Shown here: positions 32,812 to 44,852 of the stretch, one piece after another
Layout of the letters: each line of letters opens with the position of its first letter
Position numbering within the stretch: position 1 is the first letter of the stretch
DNA from: Prostheceraeus crozeri
Lineage: Eukaryota > Platyhelminthes > Polycladida > Euryleptidae
DNA: 64,000 bases
Assembly (NCBI GenBank): GCA_907163375.1
Contig: CAJQUW010007963.1
Span: 1-64,000 of the forward strand
Direction: 5' to 3'
Notes under the pieces: model-generated
Databases searched by the model: none
Told to the model about the DNA's origin: nothing
What the model saw: only the letters and a program-made list of their open reading frames with translations
Position numbers and translations under genes: made by a program

Positions 32812-33877
32812 TTCCTGTTGATGACCTCATTAAAAATAGTCTAATAATTTGTATGCATATTTTGTAGTTCTATTTCACGTTTTAGCTCTAAATGGAACTA
32901 ATAGTAATTCTCTTACATACCTGGTAGATTTTAGATAGCGTAATCCATCTATGTTAGCTAGATCTGGTATTTTGATTGGAAACAGACCTGTCCTCTTATC
33001 ATCTGAATGGGCAGACTGTTAAATCGGATCTTTTCAATATATAAATGATGAACATAATTTTGAACAGAACGGCTTACTCGCCAATTCATTGCACATGAGG
33101 AGAGGAGAAGCGTTGCTTGTCCTTCTCTTAAGCATTTTTAAATTTTTAGACATTTTAGGACATAAAAATTTTCTTTTAAATCATATTTTGTACCTATTGA
33201 AAATTAACTAGTCATTAGCTTGTTTTTTTAACTTTGTGACCTTGACGCACTTTGCTACGTTGAATTTAAAGTTAGCTGATGAATTCAAAACATTTGACTT
33301 TTGACTCATGCTTGAACACGGCCGTGACCTTCATAAATACTGACTTTATGAGCTGCTTCGAGTGGTACAAGATTAATTAAATCGGACAAATATTTTAAAA
33401 GAAATGTAGAAGGCAAAATCAACCCCCTTGGGACATCAACAAAGATAGAAAAGATCATAAAGCTTTAATTTCCAAAAAGATGTTGAGCACAGTTCATAAA
33501 TGTTAAAGAACTCATTTAAATATACTGTATAGGCGGATGATAAATGATTAATGACTCTCAGACTGGTTTGGGAGAACAATCAGACAAACCCTGCTCACAA
33601 CATTCACAGACATATGAAACATTTGGCTGTTTCGTCTGATAAACAGATGTGAACGAATAACTCAGAGTGAACGCAATTGTCTGATGTCTTTGCTTGGACA
33701 CTCCAATCGAAACGAAATAAAAACAGACAATCGATTTCTTAGCAAATTTGTCAAAGACGTATTGGATGCATTAACTAATTAATTGCATGGATTTACTTCC
33801 TACGCATGTCTTCAAATATCGTCAGTAGTCATATTGATGTTGGTTGGTTCGTTTTCCGTTTATTCGCTGAAATTACC
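32812..33877. other. no recognisable gene
   Basis: AT-rich. The 33590-33740 stretch has several CAGACAA / TTGTCTGA words like those in the 44.9-kb element, but no ends could be placed. Confidence 0.4.
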
Positions 33878-35191
33878 GAGAGAGTGAGTGAGTGAGTGAG
33901 AGAGCGAGCGAGTGCTTGAGTGAGTGCGTGAGTGAGTCAGTAAGTGGGTGTGTGAGTGAGTGAGTGAGTGAGAGAGAGAGAGAGAGTGAGTGAGTGGGTG
34001 GATGAGTCAGTGACTGAGTGAGAGAGTCAGGGACGAAGTGAGTGAGTGGAAGGGTGAGTGAGTGAGTGGGTGGGTGAGAGAGAGTGAGTTAGCGAGTGAG
34101 TGGGTGGGTGAGTCAGTGACTGAGTGAGAGAGTGAGTGGGTGGGTGAGAGAGAAAGAGTGAGTTAGTGAGTGAGTTGGTGGGTGAGTCAGTGACTGAGTG
34201 AGAGAGTGAGTGGGTGGGTGAGAGAGAAAGAGTGAGTTAGTGAGTGAGTTGGTTGGGTGAGTCAGTGAGAGAGTGAGTTAGTGAGTGAGTGGGTTGGTGG
34301 GCGAGAGAGAAAGAGTGAGTTAGTGAGTGAGTTGGTTGGGTGAGTCAGTGAGTGAGTGAGTGCGTGAGTGGGTTGGTGGGTGAGAGAGAGTGAGTGAGTT
34401 AGTGAGTGAGTTGGTTGGGTGAGTCAGTGAGAGAGTGAGTTAGTGAGTGAGTGGGTTGGTGGGTGAGAGAGAAAGAGTGAGTTAGTGAGTGAGTTGGTTG
34501 GGTGAGTCAGTGAGTGAGTGAGTGCGTGAGTCAGTCAGTAAGTGGGTGTGTGAGTGAGTGAGTGAGAGAGAGAGAGTGAGTGAGTGGGTGGATGAGTCAG
34601 TGACTGAGTGAGAGAGTCAGGGACGAAGTGAGTGAGTGAGTGGGTGGGTGAGAGAGAGTGAGTTAGCGAGTGAGTGGGTGGGTGAGTCAGTGACTGAGTG
34701 AGAGAGTGAGTGAGTGGGTGAGAGAGAAAGAGTGAGTTAGTGAGTGAGTGGGTGGGTGGGTGAGAGATTGAGTAAGTGAGTGAGTGAGTGAGTGAGTGAG
34801 TGAGTGAGAGAGTTATTGAGTGGTTGAGTGAGTGAGAGAATGATTGAGTGAGTGAGAGAGTGAGTGATTGAGTGAGAGAGTTTTTGAGTAAGTGCTTGAG
34901 TGAGTGCGTGAGTGAGTCAGTAAGTGGGTGTGTGAGTGAGTGAGTGAGAGAGAGAGTGAGTGAGTTAGTGAGTGAGTTGGTTGGGTGAGTCAGTGAGAGA
35001 GTGAGTTAGTGAGTGAGTTGGGTGGGTGAGTCAGTGAGAGAGTGAGTTAGTGAGTGAGTGAGTGGGTGGGTGAGAGATTGAGTAAGTGAGTGAGAGAGTT
35101 ATTGAGTGGTTGAGTGAGTAAGAGAGTGATTGAGTGAGTGAGAGAGTAAGTAAGAGAGTTATTGAGTGAGTGAATGAGTGAGAGAGTGAGA
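33878..35191 (+). repeat. GAGT tetranucleotide satellite with higher-order repeats
   Basis: About 1.3 kb of GAGT units with GAGA, GGGT and GTCA variants. Larger units repeat: a block including GTCAGTAAGTGGGTGTGTGA occurs near 33934, 34527 and 34916, and a block with GTCAGGGACGAAGTGAG near 34026 and 34616, about 590 bp apart. The open frames inside are low-complexity artefacts. Confidence 0.95.
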
Positions 35192-35540
35192 AAGCAATAA
35201 ATAACATGATTAATAACATCAAATTATCTTGCAAATGATATGATGCATGCCCTGTCTCCTCTCCTCCCTGTATCTATTTAAATCACGTTTCATTGTTGAC
35301 ATCGTTATCATCATCTGTACATATATCAGACTTTTTCAGACTTTCATTTCAAACACGTCATCAATGAAATTCAACGACGATCAAGGTGCTAGTTTGTGTT
35401 TCTACCTTTCATCTCATCCATCCATTCATGTCATCTTTCACTTTCATTCCTCTAGTAAATAAATGAAATAATTGTATGTACCACAACGTTTGTACCCACT
35501 TGTTTCGCAATAAACTTTGAGTTTAAAAACTTGAGTTTTG
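35192..35540. other. unique spacer between two GAGT tracts
   Basis: No coding. AATAAACTTTGAG near 35509 includes a polyadenylation-type AATAAA, but no gene can be attached to it. Confidence 0.35.
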
Positions 35541-35597
35541 AGTTTGAGTGAGTGAGTGAGTGGGTAGGTGGGTGAGTGAGAGAGAGTGGGTGAGTGA
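35541..35597 (+). repeat. short GAGT repeat tract
   Basis: A second small tract of the same GAGT/GGGT units, about 350 bp beyond the main array. Confidence 0.85.
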
Positions 35598-35843
35598 TAA
35601 GGAAGATTTCTAGACCCTAATGTGCTAAGTTTCATTGACAATTTTGTACATGAACACATGAATAAATGACCTAACGACTTTTTATAGTTTTAGACCAGTG
35701 TTCCGCAAACTAGGTTTTCCGGCCGGCTGAAGCATGATGCGGCCGGTTGACTCGATATCCACAAATTTGGGTTTTGAGGCCGAAAGGTCTGATTTATGAG
35801 TTCTCATTGCCTTCATTTCAATCGGAAGTGGGAATTAAGAGGT

Positions 35844-36260
35844 CTGAATTTATTTAACGATTGCATCGAATCGTTGAAATCTGGATTTAAAACAAGATTC
35901 AGTGAATTTAGATCCGAATTATTATTCTTTACTATTCTGACTGATCCATGGGTGGTTCAACCAGACTAATTGATCACATATGCACCATTTGTATCTACGG
36001 AAGCTCTTCCGCAATGTCAGTTGGAGTTGATTGAATTGCAAGCAAATGGCGGATTGAAAAATCTACGCACTCTCAGTTCCATGCTTGGATCCACGTTTGC
36101 AATCGAACAAGCATTTTCGTCGCTTAATTATGTAAAATATAAGCACATAAATAGACTTTCGTGCGAGCACACTTAAGATCTAATCAAAACTGTGGTGACA
36201 AAATTTGAACCTAATTTCAATATACTTTGTTCTGAAATTCAAGCGCATCCATCACATTGA
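35844..36260 (+). pseudogene. hAT transposase C-terminal (dimerisation) region
   Basis: Reads FKTRFSEFRS, then LPQCQLELIELQANGGLK, LRTLSSMLGSTFAIEQAFSS and YKHINRLSCEH, ending FEPNFNILCSEIQAHPSH. The GST..EQAFS block is the hAT dimerisation motif, and LELIELQ is typical of the GTF2IRD2/ZBED5-like hAT group. In-frame stops occur near 35964 and 36174, and residues between GGLK and LRTL appear deleted compared with the family. The BED finger and catalytic core are absent. Confidence 0.85.
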
Positions 36261-36492
36261 TTTTATTTCTGTGATCAATTATAATACGTTCGTTCAATCG
36301 ATGATTGTCTTCTGTCTAATCTAATAAAATCTTTTAGTTTGTTTAAAAATTAATAAATAATGAAATCTATAGTTTGGGGATCCAATAATTAAATGATGCA
36401 AATAAAATAGCAATTTTGATACTATTATGCCTATATATATAGAGGATGACAATTCTACAATGCGGCCAGAACGAAAAGTATTTACCTCACTA

Positions 36493-36941
36493 GATGACAT
36501 GCCACGCGTAATTCACGCGTAATTACGGAACACCACAAACATCCGTGGTTAAGAGCAGTTTATATTTCTACTCGCGTATACATACGCACTGCAGTAAGAG
36601 TCAGAAATCACTTGATCTGATGTTAAAACATGGGGAATGTTTATGAATACGCGAGGACGAGCGTTTATAGTTTGCGCGTCATCTACGGTTGTCTGCGTTG
36701 CCGCTTGAATCACGGATGAATCACGAAGCATGTTCGTTCTGTCTTCCCTGAGCATGAAATTGAGATCCTATCACATTGTTTAGCCTCTGATACATGCAGA
36801 CACATGAGACGCAAAGTCTATATAACAGGACTGCCGACAGATGTTGCAGCAGTGTCCCGCGTAGCCAAGAATGTTTAGGGTAATCTGTAATTACGCGTAG
36901 TTTGCGCGCTTATTACGCGTAATTGAGCGTGGCATGTCACC
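36493..36941. mobile_element. CpG-rich MITE, family D copy 2
   Basis: Starts GATGACATGCCACGCGTAA after CACTA and ends GCGTGGCATGTCACC. At 449 bp it is almost the length of copy 3 (444 bp) and close to it in sequence. It is inserted in the hAT element, so it is younger. The right flank reads TT rather than TA. Confidence 0.9.
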
Positions 36942-36987
36942 TTGTACTGAATTTGGCTGGAAAGGGTTCATAGTTTGCGGAACTCTG

Positions 36988-37834
36988 CTTTAGACTTAGG
37001 GAAATTACAGACAAAAGTCATTTTGCCGAAAATTTCAATCTGCATTCCATTGGATTACGTGTGTTTCTTTTATCCATTGAATTGATTACATGTTCTGTCT
37101 GACAGGAACAGGGTCCGGGAACGAACAGACGCACACATTCGCTAATTGTCACAGGGTGTCCATAACACTCTAAAAATCTTATTTTCGGCCTCGTTTCTGG
37201 CAGACACTCGTTCTGGCTGTCGCAATTCTAATAATTGATTACTACCACATACATGCGTGCGATGTTATTCTTACTTCGTCTTTTCTGTTCCTTCTTCAAT
37301 GGAAATTATCTTATTTACACGGAAATGATTACTTTTCTTCCATCAATATTATGGTTATCAATCGTTATATAATTGCAGTGAAGAGGTTGGCTTGCCGCAC
37401 TGGAGAAGTTGTTGAAATCTTGACAGAATTTCTCACTTTCGATGTTACACCGCAATTCTTCCTCACTAACGAGCCGAAAGAATTCCATCACAATCTTAAT
37501 ATCACCTCAAGTATGTCAAGTGCTGAACTTGAGTCAATTTCATGCTCCTGCTATTTCATCTGCTTCCGTCAGCGTATTCCATCCCTCCATCGAGATTTCT
37601 GCTCAATTTGCAAACTCAGTGAAAATGTCAATTATAATTTATTGTCTTTATTCTGAGAGCGATTGACATTCACATTCGAACTACTGATGTGTTCAGAGAT
37701 GTTCTTGTGGAAGGGAAACTCTCTTTCATTGGTTTCACTGTTTCCCACTTCAGATAAAGAAAACTGATGTTTGAAAAGAAACTAATACTGTTTTACTACT
37801 GCATTTTAGCAAGACAATAATAATCACTGTGCGG
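36988..37834. other. no recognisable gene
   Basis: A 101-codon frame at 37351-37656 shows no family features. Confidence 0.4.
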
Positions 37835-38525
37835 CAGGGATGCGGAGTCGGAGTCCTATCAATTGATAGGACTCCACACTTCGGCCTATAACTAGACCCC
37901 GAAATATGATATACAGACATATTATCTATCCTCGTGCATATAGCTGTCACTGTCTTGATGTCAACTTTCTCCGTCAAACAAAAGTACAGAGACATTGCTG
38001 CATGCAAAGCTAGTAATAGTTGAGGGAATGACCCGTGATAGCGAAAAAAGGATTGTCTTTTCACTCGGTGATTTAGTAGAGAAGACAAGCCTTCCTAGCT
38101 TCGATCACACCTACGCACCAAAGGTCACATCGGAGACAAAAATGTAATACTACTTTGTTTAAGAACATTACTTTTTACCCTCACGTTAAACGTTTGTGAT
38201 TGCTCCTCTAAAGCGCATATCAAAATCAGAAATGTACTCATATTTTTTTGAGAAGGATGGGGGATTTTCCTGACTGGTAGAGACTGGAGAAAAACCGCGT
38301 GAAGCACACATCAACAAGATGGGAGAGCCGAGTCGCATGCATCCAACTTAAAGCGACATTTCATAAACTTTCATCGAAAATGATTGATAATAGATACAGC
38401 AATGATCACTAAAAATAGGTTCAGGTAAGCCTACAAGGATCTATGATGTTGGTTACCAGTTAATTTTTCAAAAACTAGGCTTTATGTGATGGTCACTATC
38501 GAAATGATATGACTCCGCATCCCTG
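37835..38525 (+). mobile_element. hAT-like repeat, family C copy 2
   Basis: Termini CAGGGATGCGGAGTC and GACTCCGCATCCCTG are perfect 15-bp inverted repeats of hAT style. Just inside the left end, GGAGTCCTATCAATTGATAGGACTCC is a perfect palindrome. The flanking 8-mers (CTGTGCGG, GTTTAAAG) do not match. It retains the unoccupied target of Tc1 copy 2 at 38017-38018. No coding. Confidence 0.8.
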
Positions 38526-38627
38526 GTTTAAAGCAACCATGGTGTGTTTTAAAGTCATCAATCAATGTTTTTTAGAAATTTCCAAATATCGATATTCGAT
38601 ATGAGATTTGCTTATGCAAACTAATTA

Positions 38628-39211
38628 GTGGGGCAATTTTTTATGACCAAACAATCGAAAAGATATGACCTAACACAGCTATAACTATAACCAAATGTGA
38701 TCTAAAGATCGTAAATTATAGTTTGACTGGATTTAAAAATCTGAAAATATAGCAAAAATTGTGCTTCCATTTTCAGGCAAGAAGTTAAAGAGTTCAATGT
38801 AAGACAAATAAAACGATTTTTGTACAAAACAGTTATATAATTTACTACATTTGATGTTTGAAAAGGTCTGCCTTTGCATAGCACCTTCTTCAACATAGAG
38901 AAGAACGCTCGACCGAAGCAGCGGTTGGCTGGCAAGGAAAGGCAGACGACAGACGAGCCAATCCTGGCGCCGCCGGTAACATTCAAATCTGTAGGCAACG
39001 CATGCATTGGAACTGTCCTCAGACTGCATCGCGCCTTTTCTCTCAGAATGCCATCGGTCATTTTCTATCCCCTCTTCAGCAACTCTAACAGTCTAAAACT
39101 ACAGCAAAATGTCCAAAAAATGATTAAATATGATGAGACAGAGAAAATATGACAATATTACCTTTCCCTAAAAATATGACAAAATATGACATGTCATAAA
39201 AATTGCCCCAC
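38628..39211. mobile_element. TA-target MITE with GTGGGGCAATTTT ends
   Basis: Left GTGGGGCAATTTTTTATGAC and right, inverted, GTGGGGCAATTTTTATGAC, each next to TAATTA. Terminal repeats are about 24 bp. The core (38880-39060) is richer in G+C with open frames on both strands, unlike its AT-rich borders. I recognise no transposase in it. Confidence 0.8.
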
Positions 39212-40139
39212 TAATTATAAAAAGATCATAAGACGACAATGACAGCAACGATTAACAATACCTTCAAAAACCAACAATGATCAAAGCAATTTTTCGAATA
39301 TCTTTTTTTAAAAAAAAGAACCTACCAAATGGAGACATTTTGAGTTAATTTATATGAGTTTTATAATTTATTAAGAAAGCTTTTACTACACGAGTTTCAA
39401 ATTCGCTGCGTTCGAAAACCAATTATTGATTTCATTATTGCAATCTGCAGCATCCAAATATGTTCATATGGCTACTTGCGGCTAAGCTATCTTGTGTGTT
39501 TCTTCACCTTTTGATGTAAACTGCCTTTTGTTTGTCTCAAGTAGGCCCTATTGAGTATCAGGAACAACCCGACATTCAAAATTATACACAAGGCATGATC
39601 GCATCAGCTTACTTGTTTTATATTCCAGGCTAAAGTACTGTCCTGTTTTACAAGTGTTGAATTTGGGAGGATTACAAGTTTTGATACTTCCTTATGTTTG
39701 TAACATCCATCATATTCTTATGCATACTTTTTGAATTATGTAGGGAATTTGACCATGATGTAAAAATGATATTCAACACTTGCTATTGTACCTGGCTCCT
39801 CTTCTTATCGACAGGATCAAAGAAAAACACATGTTATTCCAATGGACCGCAGATGACAGCTTTAGGTAAAAATGTAATTTGCCATGTTTTCTCTGATTAT
39901 GCGAAAAGAACTAAGCCCAGAGTCATACGTTTTGACATGGAATGTCTTCAGATAATTTCCTATCACGTTCATGTCCCCCTGTCCATGAAGTCAGACAAGC
40001 ATCCTTATGTTGCCAACAGCAAGCATTTTTTGAGCAATTTAATCCACATTTGACGGCTTGCATACATTCCCGTTCAGGAACATGATAACAACACATGCAC
40101 ATCATAACAGCTGACCTGAAGACATTCGAAAAATATTCT
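39212..40139. other. no recognisable gene
   Basis: A 119-codon frame at 39694-40053 lacks motifs or splice support. Confidence 0.4.
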
Positions 40140-40760
40140 TACTACTTTTCAGCTGATTAGCGAAAATATGGAAAAATTCATTTTTTACCAAAATTGCAAT
40201 CGAAAAAACCGAAACAGCAGACTAAGGCTGGGCTAATATGCATCATGCATCAATAACAAGCCTTGGAGGTCTGATCGATCTGACGCAGACAACTGATTCA
40301 CATATTTTGGCTTGTACACAAGCAAAGATGACGCTTCCAAGATGCTTTCAGAACCTATTAGGACCTCCAAGACTTTTTGATGATGCATAATACATATTAG
40401 CCGAGCCCTAGATTTATTTCGGTTTTATGCCCACCATTTTCATTGTTTTCTTATTTCTCGAAAAGTGCATGACATTCCAACAGTGATTGATAACTGAAAA
40501 GAGCGTATCAAACTACATCGAAAGCTGTTGACGAAATAATCGAGACTTTATTTAATCTAATAAAAGAAGATCCCCAGAATGCAGTTTCGGTTTCATGTCC
40601 AGCATCTTGAATTTCTGTCGTATGTATTCATAGGAATTATATTTGAAAAGAGCGGGTCAAACTACATAGGAACTGTCTGCGAAGTAGATGGAAAATTTTT
40701 AATCCAGCATCAGAATCGGCTTTTCTGTCCGCATTTTGAATTTTCGTAATTTTCTTGACA
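40140..40760. repeat. diverged tandem repeat, unit about 160-190 bp
   Basis: Units share TTTCGGTTT.ATG.CCA.CAT, GAATTTTCGT/GAATTTCTGTCG, and GAAAAGAGCG..TCAAACTACAT (at about 40497 and 40648). At least two and a half units are visible. The first is interrupted by a 184-bp MITE. Confidence 0.6.
40225..40408. mobile_element. 184-bp TA-target MITE
   Basis: Arms of about 50 bp: AGGCTGGGCTAATATGCATC and, inverted, GGGCTCGGCTAATATGTATT, continuing ATGCATCA and CTTGGAGGTC. TA on both sides (40223-40224, 40409-40410). Nearly the whole element is stem. Confidence 0.85.
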
Positions 40761-42395
40761 AGGATTAATTGCATAATTTCTTAAACCATGATTTTCGAAA
40801 TTTTCATACAAAAAGACATCAGAAACCGTTGAGAACCGTTGAGAAATATAATGGAAAATTTTCAAAATGAAACCGCCTCTCATGGCGCACCGCGGCCCAC
40901 CACTGATAAACATCATTCTCTGAAAGTCTCATTTTCAGCCTCCTTCCCTGCAGAAGCTCATCCTTGCTGCCGTACTAAATTCAGTTCACGATAATTTCAT
41001 TTCATAAAATCACGGGTGGATCGAAAACCTGTTTTGTAAAATCATTAAAATGAAATCAAAAACAACGGAAACCAACATTCTTCAGAGATTTCCCCATTGC
41101 GCGGTTCAGGCTGATGATCTACACCTCTCCTTCAATCCTTGTCCGCTCCATCTTCTGTTATTCAGTTCTTGACATTGAACGCGTAATCATCTTGTAATTG
41201 CCGTTTCCCAGGTTCTTCTCTTCCCCCAATGTAAGGTACAAGCCGCTTGCTTGTGCATTATACACGAACTGGGAGACTCAGAGCGACAATGTCATTTGAA
41301 ATGCCGATATCTCCGAAACAGAAGAAATTCCCATACAGACACTCGTGTATTTTAATCAGAAATACAACCTTTGATTGTGAAAGTACAGAATTGGTTGAAA
41401 ATACTTCAACTTGTTCAGGAGCTGTTGAAGAGGAATCTGACTTTTCGTTTTGTTTTAGTCAGTGAGACTAAAATGGATAATAGCGGCTTGTTTATGATCT
41501 TTTCAGGTAATCATCGAGGCACAGATCTAAGTCAATGTTGCTCGATCTTAAGGGGAGTCACATTGTTGGCTCATCTTCATGTGTCAAATTCCAGTTGAGT
41601 TGTCAAAAGGAAAATGATTTTTAACATGAAAATAATAGCACTTTTTACGAGCTCTTTAATAAAAATCATTATCGGATCGGGCGATTATTTAAGGATCGGG
41701 CGAATTTTGGCGTCATAGGATAGTGGGGGCCCCTCAAATTTTCCGTGTTCCGATGGATAAATCTGTTAAACCAGTAATAAGTTAAATTTCGAGTCTCCTC
41801 TTTCAAATGGTAGTGCCTATTTTGCATGATTCGAAGACCTTCATACCAAATAATTAAATTTTAAATTTGTATTTTCATTTTTTTCTATTTTTATGAATCT
41901 ATGTATGTATTTGACTCTTCGAAATTGTTCATTACAACTTCAGTATTTTTTCAAGCTTTTACTCAAGTATATCTATGGTGTTATAAGGATAATATTCGGT
42001 ATTTTTGACACTATATACAGCAATTTGAAATTTGAAAGTAAATAATGTCTTTTCATTTATTATTGCATTTTTCTATCTTTACAAATGTCTCGTTCTAATG
42101 ACTCGTTCGATACATTGCAAATTCAATCTTTCGAATGGTGACGCATTATTCTGAGGATTTCATATCCAAAAATTCACATCAAAACCCCACATTTTACCAT
42201 TTTAAATTTTGCCTGTAAATGTATACATTACATGTACAATTATACATGTAGCCTACAATGAACATGCACTCATCTTGGGAGATAAAATGAATATGTATGT
42301 TGACGATATTGAATTACACATGCATGGAAAGAGTCCATGGAAAGTGCTGTCATTTTTATTTTGAAAATCGTTTTCTTTGCCAATTTGCCAGTGAC
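40761..42395. other. no recognisable gene; one family H fragment
   Basis: About 41460-41545 carries GTGAGACTAAAATGGATAAT and GGCTTGT, a family H fragment. The 41640-42350 stretch is very AT-rich, with TACATGTA-type palindromes near 42225-42260. Confidence 0.4.
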
Positions 42396-42748
42396 TTGAC
42401 GCAAAGAAAAGGCCCCTGAAACATACAACAGTTGTGGCTTGTTGCCGCAGGGCGATCTATTGTAAGCAATTTAATCAAAACGCTTTCACATGTATTGTAG
42501 AAAAGAGAAATGATAACAACGAAAGAGTATTTGCAAGGTACGTACGATGATAAGCTTCCGGTGCCATACCATTGCCAATCACTGGAAACCGCCATCGCTT
42601 AGGAACCGTTGTCATGACAATGGATATCTATTGTTTTCAACGGTCAATCATCTGCTGTTTTGGAGTGTCGGATTTCTATGCTAGTGAGACTATAATGGTC
42701 TTTTAAGCCGATCATTCAGATACCGACCTAGGTCAATGCACCTGCATC
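42396..42748. repeat. family H dispersed repeat
   Basis: CCCCTGAAACATACAACAGTTG, GGCGATCTATTGTAAG, GCCATCGCTTAGGAACCGTTG and GTCGGATTTCTATG recur at 54630-54845 and in parts at 43246, 53390, 59268 and 61026. No coding or clear ends; an old transposon family. Confidence 0.7.
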
Positions 42749-43243
42749 GATTGCTAGAAGTGCAAACTGATTCACAACGATGGCACATGCAGGAACTTAC
42801 CAAGTGGGCAAAAAGGAATTCCTAATACCTTACAGAGATAGGAAAGAACTGTCGTGCGTCGCTTCCGGATTGCTGCGAATTCCTCCAAAATGCTCCGATC
42901 GCCACGATTTCTTCAGATTTGAAGAGTTCAGATCTTTGCGCAAACGTTTTCTCGATAATGTTGGGCCCTCCGATCATTATTAAAAAAGATATTAGGAGCA
43001 CGAAAAAAGCGGTCACAAACTTCTCTGTAGAACTTCACATCGACTGTGTCTCTTTACTGTATGATCCTGTTGATAACAGTCACTGAAACTTTGCACAATT
43101 TGGCGAGTTTAATGTTGAACTGGCTGCTCATTGTTTGATTGCTATGGTATTATGTCAGCACATTGTGCCATTTTATTAACGTTGCATGTTCAAATTTTTC
43201 TTTCTAGTCAAACAGAAGAAGAGACGACCTGCCTAATTCTATG
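42749..43243. mobile_element. hAT-type MITE, family B copy 4 (inverted)
   Basis: From GATTGCTAGAAGTGCAAACTG to CCTGCCTAATTCTATGG. The left terminus is lost. It is flanked by family H sequence on both sides. Confidence 0.8.
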
Positions 43244-43245
43244 GT

Positions 43246-43320
43246 TGTAGATTCTTGCCGTAGGCGATCTATTGTAAGTTTCATTATCAAAATGATCTTA
43301 TGGTCCCGGCGGAAATGCTA
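43246..43320. repeat. family H fragment
   Basis: GTTGTAGATTCTTGCCGTAGG and GGCGATCTATTGTAAG match 42430-42470 and 54660-54700. Confidence 0.65.
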
Positions 43321-44336
43321 TGACGGCAAAACTTTCATTATCGAATAGTGTTTTTACGATGTACGTATTATGAAGTCCAATTTCACTTCCATTACATATG
43401 CATAGTATTCCAATTCCAATAAATTGATAGCATTAACTTTAATTACAATTAATTGATCGTTCACGAATGTCAGTTGCAATTAGCCTAACCGGGCAATTAG
43501 ATTGTAATCAAGCTTGCGCTAAGTGCGTGCCATGACTCTGTAACAATATACTTAACTCTGTCACTAGAATTGCATCTGTTCCTCAGCGAATAGTGCATGT
43601 TGTGATAACCGCCAATGTCATCGATTCCTGTTCCAATGATTTACGGAGACATCATGAAACAATATATTTCTGAAATATATTCATTGTCTCAACAAAGATG
43701 CAGTTTATCAATAAAATAATCGCCACACGCATGAAGATTAATGTACCTCAAAGCGCACACATGCAGTACAAACAGATCTTAGACATAGCAATAATAAATC
43801 TTCATTTGTTTCATAAAATTTACCGGATTTATCGAATTAATGTCGAATTCCCGTATGACCTGTTCTTTAAGTTTTCAACCTGTACTTCCAATGCTTTCCA
43901 GGCAATACTTTGTAGCAGATGTATTTTATTTCCACCTGTCAAAGGTGAATCGTAGTTCATACCTGAAATCATGAAGGAAAGACTCATCCATCATTAATCC
44001 AAAATAATGGACAGAAATAGAGGATTGTTTCAGACTTTTATCTTTTACATCAAGTTCTCATCGCTCATAACTACTTTTTGAATATCTACTCTGTCAAATT
44101 CGGATGCAATGTCAGGGTAATTAAAGAATTGTAATTCAGTACTTTCATCGTTATGCCATACCTCACTTTTTGACTATAATTCAGTGTCTTTCTCGGTACT
44201 TTGGTAAAAATAATCAAATTTTGTTGATCTGTAATCTCTTCAAATTGTCAATCGTGAGATCTCTTGGACAACCACAATGCCAGCGCGGACATGTGCACTC
44301 AAAGCAAGTGGTTATCAAATGTCAAATGCATTGCAA
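43321..44336. other. no recognisable gene
   Basis: AT-rich with no coding similarity. An 85-codon frame at 43698-43955 has no family features. Confidence 0.4.
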
Positions 44337-44560
44337 TCAATTGATTTCTCCTATCAATAAATTGCAATTAATTTGTTGCTGCCATCGCACAATTGCAATT
44401 AATTGAAATTACCTTTGTCGCAATTAATTAATTATTGCTGTCAAGAAATTGCAATTAATTGATTGATATGATGGAATAATTGCAACTAACTGATTGCTTC
44501 CTTCTACAGTTAAACTAATTGATTGCGTCATCAATTAACTTCCATTAATTTTTGAAAACC
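44337..44560. repeat. degenerate AATTGCAATTAATTG repeat
   Basis: The palindrome-like word GCAATTAATTGATTG and variants recur about every 30-40 bp, six or seven times, alternating with unrelated short spacers. Confidence 0.6.
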
Positions 44561-44852
44561 CCTACTCAAATCCATCCTTTCATAACCCTTTAAAACTGCA
44601 ACAGGGTAAATTCATTTTATAACTGTATTTGTCAAAAAGCTGTGTTCCTACTGTAAAATCCAAATAAAGAAACAAAGAATCCTAACAAAGTTTTCTTCAT
44701 GAGAATTTCACCTCAAAGCACAAAAAATACAAAAAAAGTATGTCCTAAGCATAGGTAGGATACGGTACTTCATCTTCGAGAAGAAATTTCGTTGTGATCT
44801 ATTTAAATCATGGATATAAAATTATGTGTCATGTGCTAGCGCATGAACCGTA

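Larger units (their letters stand above)
35696..36987 (+). mobile_element. hAT transposon, internally deleted
   Basis: Ends CAGTGTTCCGCAAACTA and, inverted, CAGAGTTCCGCAAACTA. The flanking 8-mers TTTTAGAC and CTTTAGAC agree at seven of eight, a good hAT duplication. It contains the C-terminal part of its transposase and is interrupted by a CpG-rich MITE (36493-36941). Confidence 0.9.

Noticed and set aside
33878-35191. Regular repeats suggesting a CRISPR array, and a Ser/Leu/Thr/His-rich open frame.
   Set aside because: No unique spacers; it is a tetranucleotide satellite, and the frame is its low-complexity translation.
38628-39211. A conserved gene on the minus strand (119 codons at 38702-39061).
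   Set aside because: It lies wholly within a MITE and shows no recognisable domain; open frames on three reading frames point to composition.
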